Shown one piece after another: positions 34,749-43,736 of a DNA stretch of 64,000 nt (positions are counted from its first letter, which is position 1; every line of letters begins with the position of its first letter). The position numbers were made by a program, and so were the translations under genes. The stretch is from NCBI RefSeq assembly GCF_016864575.1, contig NZ_CP044126.1:1054001-1118000 (forward strand). Direction: 5' to 3'. The notes below the pieces were generated by a model. It worked only from the letters and a program-made list of their open reading frames with translations, was not told the origin of the DNA and made no database searches. Source of the stretch: Rhizobium sp. BG4 (GTDB lineage Bacteria; Pseudomonadota; Alphaproteobacteria; Rhizobiales; Rhizobiaceae).

Positions 34749-36263
34749 ATGAAGACGACGGTAAGCTCCATCGAAGGGTCGCGACAGGGCCTGTTCATCA
34801 ATGGCGAATTCGTGGCGCCGAAGAACGGCAACTACATCGCCAGCTACGACCCGACCACCGGCGAGCGCTGGTACGATCTGGCCGAAGCCGATGCCGACGA
34901 CGTGGCAGCCGCCGTCGCGGCCGCGAATGCCGCCTTCCGCAATCCGGTCTGGCGGCGCATGACGCAGACCGACCGCGGTGCGCTGGTGCGCAAACTCGCC
35001 GAACTCGTCCGCGCCAATGCCGATACGCTTGCCGAGATCGAGACGCGCGACAACGGCAAGCTGCTGAAGGAAACCCGGGCGCAGATGCGCTCGATGCCTG
35101 ATAGCTATCACTATTTCGCCGGGATGGCCGACAAGCTGCAGGGTGACACCATCCCGATCAATCGGGCCGATACGCTGAACATCAACCTGCGCGAACCGCT
35201 CGGCGTCGTCGGCATGATCACGCCCTGGAATTCGCCGCTGATGCTGCTGACCGGCACGCTGGCGCCATGCCTGGCGATCGGCAACACCGTCGTCATCAAG
35301 CCTTCGGAACATGCGACTGCCTCGACGCTGGCGCTGGCCGAACTGATCCATGAAGCCGGCTTCCCGGCCGGTGTCGTCAACGTCGTCACCGGCACCGGCA
35401 AGAGCGCTGGCGAGGCGCTGACCCGCCATCCGGGCGTTGCCAAATATGTCTTCACCGGCAGCACCGCGACCGGCCGCCGCATCGCCGGCAATGCCGCGCA
35501 GAACCTCGTGCCCTGCTCGATGGAGCTCGGTGGAAAGTCGCCGCATGTGGTCTTCGGCGATGTCGAGATCGAGCATGCCGTCAATGGCGTCGTCTCCGGC
35601 GTCTTTGCCGCTGCCGGGCAGACCTGCGTTGCCGGTTCGCGCTGCTTCGTCGAAGCCAGCATCTACGACAAGTTCATCGACGCGCTGATCGCCCGCACCG
35701 CCCGCATCCGCGTCGGCCTGCCGACGGTCGACGATACCGATATCGGCCCGCTGGCGCTCGCCGACCAGCTTTCCAAGGTCGAGGGTTACGTTGCCTCGGG
35801 CGTCAAGGAAGGCGCCAAGGTTGCGGCGGGTGGCCGCCGTCCGCAGAAGGCAGGTCTCTCGAGCGGAGGCTGGTACTACGAGCCGACCGTCATGGTCGAT
35901 GCGCAAAACGACATGGGCTTCATGCGTGACGAGATCTTCGGCCCGGTGGTCGGGGTCATGCCGTTCCGCGACGAGGCGGAGATGATCGCGCTTGCCAATG
36001 ACAGCCACTACGGCCTCGCCTCCGGCATCTGGACCAAGGACATCGATCGGGCCTTGCGCTTCGCCAACCAGATCGAGGCCGGCACCGTCTGGGTCAATAC
36101 CTATCGCTCGGCCTCCTTCATGTCCGCGAATGGCGGCTTCAAGGAAAGCGGCTACGGACGGCGCGGCGGCTTCGAGGTGATGCATGAATTCTCGCGCCTG
36201 AAGAACGTCATCATCGATTATTCCGGCGCCATGCAGGACCCCTTCGTCATCCGTCTGAAGTGA
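34749..36263 (+). CDS. Aldehyde dehydrogenase family protein
   Basis: A 504-residue NAD(P)-dependent aldehyde dehydrogenase. The ATG at 34749 follows AAGGACAGTGAC and comes one base after the reductase stop. Conserved parts are TPWNSPLMLLTGTLAPCLA, the general base in MELGGKSPHVVFGD and the nucleophile cysteine in GQTCVAGSR. In the operon it lies between flavin reductase and monooxygenase and should oxidise the aldehyde made on ring or chain cleavage to an acid. Confidence 0.92.
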   Translation: MKTTVSSIEGSRQGLFINGEFVAPKNGNYIASYDPTTGERWYDLAEADADDVAAAVAAANAAFRNPVWRRMTQTDRGALVRKLAELVRANADTLAEIETRDNGKLLKETRAQMRSMPDSYHYFAGMADKLQGDTIPINRADTLNINLREPLGVVGMITPWNSPLMLLTGTLAPCLAIGNTVVIKPSEHATASTLALAELIHEAGFPAGVVNVVTGTGKSAGEALTRHPGVAKYVFTGSTATGRRIAGNAAQNLVPCSMELGGKSPHVVFGDVEIEHAVNGVVSGVFAAAGQTCVAGSRCFVEASIYDKFIDALIARTARIRVGLPTVDDTDIGPLALADQLSKVEGYVASGVKEGAKVAAGGRRPQKAGLSSGGWYYEPTVMVDAQNDMGFMRDEIFGPVVGVMPFRDEAEMIALANDSHYGLASGIWTKDIDRALRFANQIEAGTVWVNTYRSASFMSANGGFKESGYGRRGGFEVMHEFSRLKNVIIDYSGAMQDPFVIRLK

Positions 36264-36302
36264 CGGCACGCACAAAACTGAACCCGAAAGGGAGGCTAGC
36301 AG

Positions 36303-37379
36303 ATGAAATTCGCAGTATCGCTGACCATGGAACGCTTCTCGCCCGACATTCCGATGTCGACGGTCAAGAACAATCTCCTGCAATTGGCACGGATGGCCGA
36401 TGAGGGCGGTTTCGAGGCGCTCTGGACTGCCGAGCACCACACGATCGAATGCACGATCTCTCCCAATCCGTTCCAGACGCTGGTCTGGCTGGCGCAGCAC
36501 ACTGAGCAGATCCGGCTGGGTACCTCGACGCTCGTTGCGCCCTACTGGACCCCGATCCGTCTCGCCGGCGAATCCGCGCTCTGCGATCATCTGACCAACG
36601 GTCGCCTGGAATTCGGCATCGCCCGCGGCTCCTACCAGTATGAGTTCGACCGGATGGCCGGCGGCATGCCGCAGCAGGAAGGCGTCGCCTACATGAAGGA
36701 GATCGTCCCGGCCGTGAAGAAGCTCTGGGCCGGCGACTACGCCCATGACGGGCACTACTGGAAATTTCCGACCGCCACGTCGGTGCCGAAGCCGCTGCAG
36801 CAGCCCCATCCGCCGATCTGGGTCGCGGCCCGCGATCCCGGCTCCTTCGACTGGGCGATCGCCAATGGCGCCAGCATCCTCTCCACGCCGCTCTCGCAGC
36901 CGGCAGCCGAGATCCAGGTTCTGGCCGACAAGTTCAACAAGGCGGTTGCCGATCATCCCGAGGTACCGCGCCCGCGCTTCATGATGCAGCGCCGCACCTG
37001 CGTCTACGACAAGGCCGACGGCTGGGAACTGGCGGTCAAGCACAGCATGGATTACGGCCGCGCCTTCGAAAACCTGATGCAGAATATCGGCAATGTCCGC
37101 GAAGGCTTCCCGGAAGCGGTGCCCTATGAAGCGGTCAAGGGCAAGGACAACTACAATCCGGACAATATCCGCAAGAACCTGATGTTCGGCACGCCCGACG
37201 AAGCGATCGAGAAGCTGCTGGTCTATGAAGAAGCCGGTGTCGATCAGTACTGCCTCGGCCTGACCTTCAACCTGCCCTTCGAGCTGCAGAAGCGGACGAT
37301 CGAGCTGTTCGTCAAGGAAATCATGCCCTTCTTCGCCGCGCGCGAAAAGGACAAGCAGCGCAAGGCGGCGGCAGGCTGA
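36303..37379 (+). CDS. LLM class flavin-dependent monooxygenase
   Basis: A 358-residue bacterial-luciferase-like FMN-dependent monooxygenase. It shows the barrel start MKFAVSLTMERFSPD, DEGGFEALWTAEHHTIE, and FGIARGSYQYEFDRM. It uses reduced FMN from the reductase encoded two genes upstream. Members of this family open heterocyclic rings (RutA on uracil, the trigonelline oxygenase) or cleave C-N/C-S bonds. The ATG follows GGGAGGCTAGCAG. The operon context (aldehyde dehydrogenase, alpha/beta hydrolase, amino-acid-type importer) suits ring opening of a nitrogen heterocycle; substrate unknown. Confidence 0.9.
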   Translation: MKFAVSLTMERFSPDIPMSTVKNNLLQLARMADEGGFEALWTAEHHTIECTISPNPFQTLVWLAQHTEQIRLGTSTLVAPYWTPIRLAGESALCDHLTNGRLEFGIARGSYQYEFDRMAGGMPQQEGVAYMKEIVPAVKKLWAGDYAHDGHYWKFPTATSVPKPLQQPHPPIWVAARDPGSFDWAIANGASILSTPLSQPAAEIQVLADKFNKAVADHPEVPRPRFMMQRRTCVYDKADGWELAVKHSMDYGRAFENLMQNIGNVREGFPEAVPYEAVKGKDNYNPDNIRKNLMFGTPDEAIEKLLVYEEAGVDQYCLGLTFNLPFELQKRTIELFVKEIMPFFAAREKDKQRKAAAG

Positions 37380-37380
37380 C

Positions 37381-38190
37381 ATGGCAGAGGCACAGCGCCA
37401 TACCGTCGGAGACGTGACGCTCAACTACCGGATCGACGGTAGCGGCGATCCGCTGGTCTGCATCCACGGCGTCGGCTCCTATCTGGAGGCCTGGTCGGGT
37501 GTGGTTGAGCGCCTGAAGGACAGTTTCACGATCCTGACCTTCGACCTGCGCGGCCACGGCCAATCGAGCCGGGTAAAGGGCCGCTACGAGATCGACGATT
37601 TCGTCAACGAGGCGCTGGCGCTCGCCGACAAGGCAGGCTTCTCGAGTTTCAATCTCGCCGGCTTCTCGCTCGGCGGGCTGATCGCCCAGCGCCTAGCGCT
37701 GACCCATCTCGACCGGCTGCGCAAGCTGGTGCTGCTCTCCACGGTGGCTGGCCGCACGCCGGATGAGCGGACGCGGGTTCTGGAGCGCCTCGCGGCGCTG
37801 CGGGCCGGTACGCCGGCCGATCATCACAACGCCTCGCTGTCGCGCTGGCTGACCGAAGAGTTTCAGGCTGCAAACGCCGAGACAATAGCAAGGCTTCGCC
37901 AGCGCGATGCCGAGAACGATCCGGAATGCTATGCAGCCGCCTACAGGGTGCTCGCCGAGACCGACTTCGGTGGCTTCCTCGACCAGATCCGCTGCCCGAC
38001 GCTGATTGCGACGGGCGAGGACGATGCCGGATCCAATCCGCGCATGGCCCGCTACATGCACGAGCGCATCCCGGGCTCGACGCTGTCGATCCTGCCGGGC
38101 CTGCGCCATTCCATTCTCATCGAGGCGCCGGAAACGGTGGCGAACCTGATGCGCGGCTTCCTGGCCGCCACGGAGAGGAACCATGGATGA
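37381..38190 (+). CDS. Alpha/beta hydrolase (RutD/3-oxoadipate enol-lactonase-like)
   Basis: A 269-residue alpha/beta hydrolase. The oxyanion HGVGSYLEAW, the acid-region FDLRGHGQSS, the nucleophile GFSLGGLIAQ and a C-terminal histidine (GLRHSILIEAP) form the expected catalytic set. It starts 1 base after the monooxygenase stop. It probably hydrolyses an amide, enamine or lactone formed after oxidative cleavage, like RutD or the amidohydrolases of vitamin B6 and trigonelline breakdown. Confidence 0.88.
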   Translation: MAEAQRHTVGDVTLNYRIDGSGDPLVCIHGVGSYLEAWSGVVERLKDSFTILTFDLRGHGQSSRVKGRYEIDDFVNEALALADKAGFSSFNLAGFSLGGLIAQRLALTHLDRLRKLVLLSTVAGRTPDERTRVLERLAALRAGTPADHHNASLSRWLTEEFQAANAETIARLRQRDAENDPECYAAAYRVLAETDFGGFLDQIRCPTLIATGEDDAGSNPRMARYMHERIPGSTLSILPGLRHSILIEAPETVANLMRGFLAATERNHG

Positions 38191-38572
38191 GGCGCTTAGA
38201 AAAAGCGGCGAGGCCGTTCGCCGCAAGGTGCTGGGTGACGACTATGTCGACCGCGCCATCAACGGCGCCGACAGCTTCTCGGCACCGTTCCAGGATGTGC
38301 TCAACGAATATTGCTGGGGCACGGCCTGGACCGACGAAGGGCTCGACCTAAAGCAGCGCAGCCTCCTCAACCTCGGCATGCTGGCGGCGCTGAACCGCAT
38401 GCATGAATTCGGCATCCATTTTCGCGGCGCGATCCGCAATGGCCTGACCGATGACGAACTGAGGGCAGCGCTCGTGCAGATCGCGGTTTATTGCGGCATT
38501 CCGGCCGGCGTCGAAGCCTTCCGGGTCGCCCGCTCCATTCGCGACGAGATGCGCCAGAAAGGAGAACTCTGA
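38183..38572 (+). CDS. Carboxymuconolactone decarboxylase family protein
   Basis: A 129-residue CMD-family protein (NEYCWGTAWTDEGLDLKQRS, LNRMHEFGIHFRGAIRNGLT, QIAVYCGIPAGVEAFRVAR). It lacks the CxxC of AhpD peroxidases and resembles PcaC-type decarboxylases. Its ATG overlaps the hydrolase gene by 8 bases, so coupling is likely. It may act on the acid released by the hydrolase. Confidence 0.86.
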   Translation: MDEALRKSGEAVRRKVLGDDYVDRAINGADSFSAPFQDVLNEYCWGTAWTDEGLDLKQRSLLNLGMLAALNRMHEFGIHFRGAIRNGLTDDELRAALVQIAVYCGIPAGVEAFRVARSIRDEMRQKGEL

Positions 38573-38717
38573 CTTCCATCGATTCAAGGAAGCGACCGGC
38601 CTGCGGCTGCTTCAAATCGCCGGAAGACGAAAAGGTCTCTTCGACATCAAGATTGCATGACGGTACGGGAATGAGCCCGGGCCAAAAACCAAGAATGACA
38701 ATAAAGGGAACCATCGC

Positions 38718-39551
38718 ATGAACAGACTGACCAAGATTTCCGCAGCGGCAGCATCGCTTGCCGTGGCTTTCGCCGCCCTCCCGGCCAATGCCGGTGCCGT
38801 CCTCGACCGCGTCATGGCGGCCAAGGACCTGAAGGTTGCGACCGACGCCAACTGGGCGCCGCAATCCTTCATGAACGAGAAGAACGAACTCGATGGCTTC
38901 GACGTCGATGTCGCCAAGGATATCGGCAAGCGTCTCGGCGTGAAGGTCGAATTCGTCACGCCCGGCTGGGACATCATCACCGCCGGCAACTGGGCGGGCC
39001 GCTGGGACATGCATGTCGGCTCGATGACGCCGACCAAGAAGCGCGCCGAGATCTTCGATTTCCCGGCCGTCTACTATTACACCCCGGCAGCCGTTGCCGT
39101 TCACAAGGACAGCAAGGCGACGAAGCTTTCCGATCTCGACGGCAAGGTGGTCGGCACCACGGCAACCTCGACCTTTGAAGCCTATGCCAAGGGCGACCTG
39201 ACGCTCGATGCTGCCGGCGCGCCTCCCTTCAAATACGAGTTCAAGCCGAAGGAAGTGAAGTCCTACGCCAACTCGACCACCGCCTTCGACGACCTGCGTC
39301 TCGGTGACGGCACCCGTCTCGATGCCGTCGTCTCCTCGCTGCCGAGCATTCTCGACGCGGTGAAGGCCGGCTACCCGATCAAGCAGATCGGCGACCCGGT
39401 CTTCTACGAGCCGCTCGCTGTTGCGATCGAGCATGGCGACAAGGAATTCAACGACAAGATCGCTGAAGCCGTGAAGGGCATGCAGGCCGATGGCACACTG
39501 AGCAAGCTCTCCGTGAAGTGGTATGGCGTAGACTATACGGTCGTAAAGTAA
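38718..39551 (+). CDS. Amino-acid-type ABC transporter substrate-binding protein
   Basis: A 277-residue SBP_bac_3 periplasmic protein. Signal peptide MNRLTKISAAAASLAVAFA, then KDLKVATDANWAPQSFMNEK and DGFDVDVAKDIGKRLGVKVE. Unlike classical arginine binders it has WAGRWDMHVGSMTPTKKRAE. It starts a complete importer (binding protein, permease, ATPase) immediately after the catabolic genes and should deliver the pathway substrate. Confidence 0.9.
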   Translation: MNRLTKISAAAASLAVAFAALPANAGAVLDRVMAAKDLKVATDANWAPQSFMNEKNELDGFDVDVAKDIGKRLGVKVEFVTPGWDIITAGNWAGRWDMHVGSMTPTKKRAEIFDFPAVYYYTPAAVAVHKDSKATKLSDLDGKVVGTTATSTFEAYAKGDLTLDAAGAPPFKYEFKPKEVKSYANSTTAFDDLRLGDGTRLDAVVSSLPSILDAVKAGYPIKQIGDPVFYEPLAVAIEHGDKEFNDKIAEAVKGMQADGTLSKLSVKWYGVDYTVVK

Positions 39552-39566
39552 CCACCGCCAGAAGCG

Positions 39567-39590
39567 GACGGTCCGGGCAACCGGACCGTC
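39567..39590 (+). terminator. Intergenic hairpin after the amino-acid-type binding protein gene
   Basis: Perfect 10-bp stem GACGGTCCGG/CCGGACCGTC closed by a GCAA tetraloop of the stable GNRA class, 15 bases after the binding-protein stop and before the permease. Weak T content follows. Probable mRNA stabiliser or attenuator. Confidence 0.6.
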
Positions 39591-39612
39591 GATTTGCCGC
39601 AAGGGACAAGAG

Positions 39613-40587
39613 ATGCTTTATCCCGATACCGTCGAGTCTGAAGTGCTCGTCCATAAGCCGTGGTTCATCGCGACGATGTTTGCGGTCGTGCTGGCTTTCT
39701 TCCTGATGTTCAACATGACCGGCACGGCGATGGGCGAATTGATGCGCCCCGTCATCGGCGATCCCTCTGCCAGCGGCCTGTACGGACGTTTCGCGATCGC
39801 CTTCGTCATCGCCGTCATGTTCGTGCTCAATGTCGTGCTGATCGGCTTTGCGCCGCTCAGGGTGCAGATCGCCGTCGTCTGGCTGGAACTGCTGCTTCTG
39901 TTCCTCGCCTTCTTCGCGACCTTTCATCTGAGCCTGCCGTTCATCGCCGAAAAACTGCCCTTCATGATTACCCAGGGCTTGGTGACGACGATCTATGTCT
40001 CGGCAATCTCGATCGTCATCGCCTCGGCGATCGCCATTCTCGGCGCCGTCGCCAAGCTTTCGACCAATGGCTTCGCCTATGCGATCGCCAGTTTCTACAC
40101 GTCGTTCTTCCGCGGCCTGCCGCTCCTCATGCAGGTCTACCTGATCTATCTCGGCCTGCCGCAGCTCGGCTTCGTCATCGATGCGGTTCCGGCCGGTATT
40201 CTCGCCCTGTCGCTCTGCTACGGCGCCTACATGACGGAGATTTTCCGCTCGGGCATCCAGAGCATTGATCGCGGCCAGTGGGAGGCGTCGCGCTCGATCG
40301 GCTTCGGCTTCGGCATCACCATGCGCAAGATCATCCTGCCGCAGGCACTGCCGGTCATCATCCCGCCGACCGGCAACCAGTTCATCTCCATGCTGAAGGA
40401 CAGCTCGCTGGTCTCGGTGATCGGCGTCTGGGAACTGATGTTCCTCGCCCGCACGCTCGAACAGAAGACCTTCCAGCACATGGAAATGCTGATCTCCGCC
40501 GCCATGCTCTACTGGATCATGTCGATCTGCCTGGAGCTCATCCAATCCCGCATCGAGCGTCATTACGCCAGGAGCAAAGTCCGATGA
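39613..40587 (+). CDS. Amino-acid ABC transporter permease with extended N-terminus
   Basis: A 324-residue permease, about 100 residues longer than the usual HisM/HisQ size. The extra N-terminus has two to three hydrophobic segments (residues ~20-40, 60-80, 90-110) before the normal permease domain (MITQGLVTTIYVSAISIVIA, RGLPLLMQVYLIYLGLPQ, EAA loop QWEASRSIGFGFGITMRKII). It probably forms a homodimer in the membrane, since only one permease gene is present. Its end overlaps the ATPase start (ATGA). Confidence 0.88.
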   Translation: MLYPDTVESEVLVHKPWFIATMFAVVLAFFLMFNMTGTAMGELMRPVIGDPSASGLYGRFAIAFVIAVMFVLNVVLIGFAPLRVQIAVVWLELLLLFLAFFATFHLSLPFIAEKLPFMITQGLVTTIYVSAISIVIASAIAILGAVAKLSTNGFAYAIASFYTSFFRGLPLLMQVYLIYLGLPQLGFVIDAVPAGILALSLCYGAYMTEIFRSGIQSIDRGQWEASRSIGFGFGITMRKIILPQALPVIIPPTGNQFISMLKDSSLVSVIGVWELMFLARTLEQKTFQHMEMLISAAMLYWIMSICLELIQSRIERHYARSKVR

Positions 40588-41327
40588 ACGGCGACAAGAT
40601 CATCGAAGCGAAGAACGTTTCCAAGTGGTACGGCGCCTTCCAGGTGCTCAAGGATATCAACCTGACGGTCAGCAAGGGCGAGCGCATCGTCGTCTGCGGT
40701 CCCTCGGGCTCCGGCAAGTCGACGCTGATCCGCTGCTTCAACCGGCTGGAAGCGCATCAGGAAGGCGAGATTTCCGTCAACGGCATCACGCTGCACAACA
40801 AGATGCGCAATGTCGGCGAGGTCCGCAAGAATGTCGGCATGGTGTTCCAGCACTTCAATCTCTTCCCGCATATGACGGTGCTGATGAACTGCATGGTCGG
40901 GCCGATGTGGATCAAGGGCGTGCCGGAGGCAGAAGCCAAGAAGACGGCGCTGAAATTCCTGGAGCGCGTGCGCATTCCCGAACAGGCCAACAAATATCCG
41001 ATCCAGCTTTCCGGCGGTCAGCAGCAGCGCGTCGCCATTGCCCGCTCGCTCTGCATGCAGCCGGCCGTGATGCTCTTCGACGAGCCGACCTCGGCGCTCG
41101 ACCCGGAAATGGTCTCGGAAGTGCTGGAGACGATGACCGGGCTTGCCAAGGACGGTATGACGATGGTCTGCGTGACCCACGAAATGGGCTTCGCCCGCGC
41201 CGTCGCCGACCGGGTGATCTTCATGAATTCAGGCCAGATCGTCGAGGAAGGCAAGCCGAACGACTTCTTCACCAACCCGCAGCACGAGCGGACCAAGCTG
41301 TTCCTCAGCCAGATCCTCAAGCACTGA
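40584..41327 (+). CDS. Amino-acid ABC transporter ATP-binding protein
   Basis: A 247-residue GlnQ/HisP-type ATPase. Walker A GPSGSGKST, Q-loop FQHFNLFPH, signature LSGGQQQRVAIARSL, Walker B VMLFDEPTSALDPEM and the switch histidine in CVTHEMGF are all intact. The ATG at 40584 overlaps the permease stop. It energises uptake by the binding protein and permease just upstream and is the last gene of the flavin monooxygenase operon. Confidence 0.93.
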   Translation: MNGDKIIEAKNVSKWYGAFQVLKDINLTVSKGERIVVCGPSGSGKSTLIRCFNRLEAHQEGEISVNGITLHNKMRNVGEVRKNVGMVFQHFNLFPHMTVLMNCMVGPMWIKGVPEAEAKKTALKFLERVRIPEQANKYPIQLSGGQQQRVAIARSLCMQPAVMLFDEPTSALDPEMVSEVLETMTGLAKDGMTMVCVTHEMGFARAVADRVIFMNSGQIVEEGKPNDFFTNPQHERTKLFLSQILKH

Positions 41328-41350
41328 GCGGCTTCCGCCGCTCAGTGCTT
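41319..41350. terminator. Bidirectional hairpin overlapping two convergent stop codons
   Basis: A perfect 14-bp stem (AAGCACTGAGCGGC/GCCGCTCAGTGCTT) with a TTCC loop. It contains the last two codons and stop of the ATPase gene on one strand and of the lactonase gene on the other; both proteins therefore end in Lys-His. Confidence 0.65.
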
Positions 41351-42430
41351 GGCGAAACGCAAGCACATCGGCGTGCCGATGCGAATGCTCTTGCCGGTAT
41401 CAACCAGCGATCCGGCTTCCGCATCGCGGGCAAAGATGCTGACGACGTCGCTGTCCTGATTGGCACAAAGCAGGTGGCCGCCTTGCGGGGCGATCGCGAG
41501 ATTGCGCGGCGTCCGGCCACCGCAGGAGACCTGACCCATTGTCGAGAGCCTGCCGGTTTCGGCATCGACCGCGAAGACTGCGATGCTGTCATGGCCGCGA
41601 TTGGCGCCATAGAGAAACCGTCCGTCAGGTGAAATCTGCAGGTCGGAGGCGTGGTTTGCGGCAGCGGCCTGATCGGGAACGGTCGGATAGACGCCGATCT
41701 CTTCCAATAACTTGCCGCCTGCGCCGATCCGGTAGCTTGCTACCGTCGAGTCGAGTTCGTTGATGACGAAGACGAAGCGCCCGGACGGATGCAGCGCGAC
41801 ATGGCGCGGTCCAGCACCTGGTCTCGTGGCAGTCTCGCTGATCTTTTCGAATTGCTCGTCTTCAAGGCTGTAAACCGTCAGCCTATCGGTGCCGAGATCG
41901 GCGACCAGCAGCAGATTGGGCGCAATCTCGGTGACGCTGTGCGGATGGCTGCGTTCCTGGCGGGCGGCATTGGGGCCGGTGCCGGATTGCGCGGCGCTGA
42001 TGCGGCCGGGCGCCAGCGAGCCGTCTGCCCGGCGTTCGAAGGCGACCAGTGCCTGATCCGGACCACCCGCACCCATCGCATAATTGACGACGAAGAGATG
42101 CCGTCCATCCCGGGAAATCGCATTATGCGCCGTCGTTGCGCCAAGCGAAGGCTGCATGTTGAGGTGGTCGAGGCGTCCAGCCTTGCTGTCGAAGGACAGG
42201 GCAGTAACCAGACCCTCATACCAGCCCTCGATCTCGGAATTGGCATAGACGAGGCTGCCGTCCGGAGCCGGCGAGAAAAAGGTCGGATTGACGATCTGCG
42301 GCGCGGAAGCCAGCCGCTCGGCCGTCAGGGTCTCGTCATCGAAGAGGTGGACCGAGAGGCCATCGCCATTGGCGCCTTCGAAATAGGAGGTCGGCTGGTT
42401 GAGGGTGCCGATGAAGAGCAGATGTTTCAT
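41342..42430 (-). CDS. Lactonase family protein (6-phosphogluconolactonase/YbhE-like beta-propeller)
   Basis: A 362-residue seven-bladed propeller lactonase (PSYF-like start LFIGTLNQPTSYFEGANGDG, repeated blades such as ARPGAGPRHVALHPSGRFVF and ISPDGRFLYGANRG). Family members hydrolyse sugar lactones, including 6-phosphogluconolactone. It is the last gene of the GMC oxidoreductase-glycerate kinase operon, 11 bases after the kinase. It could open the lactone formed by a sugar dehydrogenase such as the GMC enzyme or the aldo/keto reductase at 27360. Confidence 0.85.
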   Translation of the reverse strand: MKHLLFIGTLNQPTSYFEGANGDGLSVHLFDDETLTAERLASAPQIVNPTFFSPAPDGSLVYANSEIEGWYEGLVTALSFDSKAGRLDHLNMQPSLGATTAHNAISRDGRHLFVVNYAMGAGGPDQALVAFERRADGSLAPGRISAAQSGTGPNAARQERSHPHSVTEIAPNLLLVADLGTDRLTVYSLEDEQFEKISETATRPGAGPRHVALHPSGRFVFVINELDSTVASYRIGAGGKLLEEIGVYPTVPDQAAAANHASDLQISPDGRFLYGANRGHDSIAVFAVDAETGRLSTMGQVSCGGRTPRNLAIAPQGGHLLCANQDSDVVSIFARDAEAGSLVDTGKSIRIGTPMCLRFAKH

Positions 42431-42441
42431 GGCTGGTCGCC

Positions 42442-43710
42442 TTACAGGATCAGGATGGCTCTGAAATCGTTGACATTTGTCCCGGTCGGGCCTGTTTCGA
42501 AGAGGTCGCCGATCGCCTGGAAGCCGCTATAGCTGTCATTGCCGTCGAGCACACGGCGCGGGTCGATACCGGCGGCGCGCAGGCGCTTGACGGTGCCGCC
42601 GTCGGCAAAGGCGCCGGCATTGTTCTCCGAGCCGTCGATGCCGTCAGTATCCGCTGCGAGCAGGTGGACATCATGGCCGTCGAGCGCGAGTGCGGCGGCG
42701 AGCGCGAATTCGCCGTTGCGGCCACCCTTGCCGCCCTTGGCGCGCAACGTCACTGTTGTCTCGCCGCCGGAGAGGATGACGACCGGCTTCGTGAAGGGGC
42801 GATCGCGGCCGCTGACTTCCCTGGCGATCGCCGCATGCACAAGCGCCACGTCGCGGGATTCGCCTTCGATCGCATCGGACAGGATCGCCGCTTCGATGCC
42901 GCTTGCGCGGGCAAGCGCTGCGGCCGCTTCCAGCGAGACGCCGGCCGAGGCGATGATGTGATGGCTGTTGCGGGCAAAGGCAGGATCATCGGGCAGGGGA
43001 GCATCGGCCCTCTCCGAATTCAGATGGTCGATCGCCGCCTGCGGCAGCTTCAGTCCGTATTGGGCGATGATCTCCAGCGCCTCGTGGCGGGTCGAGCGAT
43101 CAGGGACGGTCGGTCCCGACGCGACATGCGCCGGGTTGTCGCCCGGAATGTCCGAAACGATGAGGCTGACGACGCGGGCCTTGGTCGCGGCGGCGAGACG
43201 GCCGCCCTTGATCGTCGAGAGATGCTTGCGCACGACATTCATCGCCGAGATTGGCGCGCCGGAGGCCAGCAGCATCTCGTTCAGCGCGATCTCGTCGTCG
43301 AGCGTCAGTCCCTCCGGCGGCGATGGCAGCAGCGCCGAACCGCCGCCGCAGACCAGCGCGATGACGAGGTCGTCCGCCGTCAAATCCCTGACCGTCTCGA
43401 GCAGCCGTTTCGAGGCGGCAAGGCCTGCGGCATCCGGCATCGGATGGGATGCCTCGATGATCTCGACATGTTCGGTCTCGCAGCCGTAGCCGTAGCGGGT
43501 GACGACGGCGCCTTCGAGCGGGCCGTCCCAGAGGCTTTCCAGTGCCCGCGCCATCTGCGCCGCGCCCTTGCCGGCGCCGATCACCACCGTTTTGCCCTTC
43601 GGCTTTCCCGGCAAATGCGCCCTGATCCCCGTCAGCGGGTCGGCGGCCTTGACGGCGGCGTGGAAAAGCGAAGCGAGGAATTCACGCGGCGAGGACATGG
43701 AATGGGTCAT
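42442..43710 (-). CDS. Glycerate 2-kinase / hydroxypyruvate reductase-like (MOFRL) protein
   Basis: A 422-residue protein of the GckA/TtuD family, with an N-terminal DUF4147 domain (VVIGAGKGAAQMARALESLW, VCGGGSALLPSPPEG) and C-terminal MOFRL domain (GRNGEFALAAALALDG, AADTDGIDGSENNAGAF). Most such enzymes are glycerate 2-kinases; several are annotated as hydroxypyruvate reductase. The ATG at 43710 gives MTHSMSSPREF; a start 4 codons later is possible. It feeds glycerate made in sugar-acid breakdown into central metabolism. Confidence 0.86.
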   Translation of the reverse strand: MTHSMSSPREFLASLFHAAVKAADPLTGIRAHLPGKPKGKTVVIGAGKGAAQMARALESLWDGPLEGAVVTRYGYGCETEHVEIIEASHPMPDAAGLAASKRLLETVRDLTADDLVIALVCGGGSALLPSPPEGLTLDDEIALNEMLLASGAPISAMNVVRKHLSTIKGGRLAAATKARVVSLIVSDIPGDNPAHVASGPTVPDRSTRHEALEIIAQYGLKLPQAAIDHLNSERADAPLPDDPAFARNSHHIIASAGVSLEAAAALARASGIEAAILSDAIEGESRDVALVHAAIAREVSGRDRPFTKPVVILSGGETTVTLRAKGGKGGRNGEFALAAALALDGHDVHLLAADTDGIDGSENNAGAFADGGTVKRLRAAGIDPRRVLDGNDSYSGFQAIGDLFETGPTGTNVNDFRAILIL

Positions 43711-43736
43711 GGAATGATCTGCGCTTGATGTCGTTA

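Noticed and set aside
34530..37424. A 964-codon open frame antisense to the aldehyde dehydrogenase and LLM genes
   Set aside because: Shadow of well-supported genes; arginine- and aspartate-rich with no recognisable domain.
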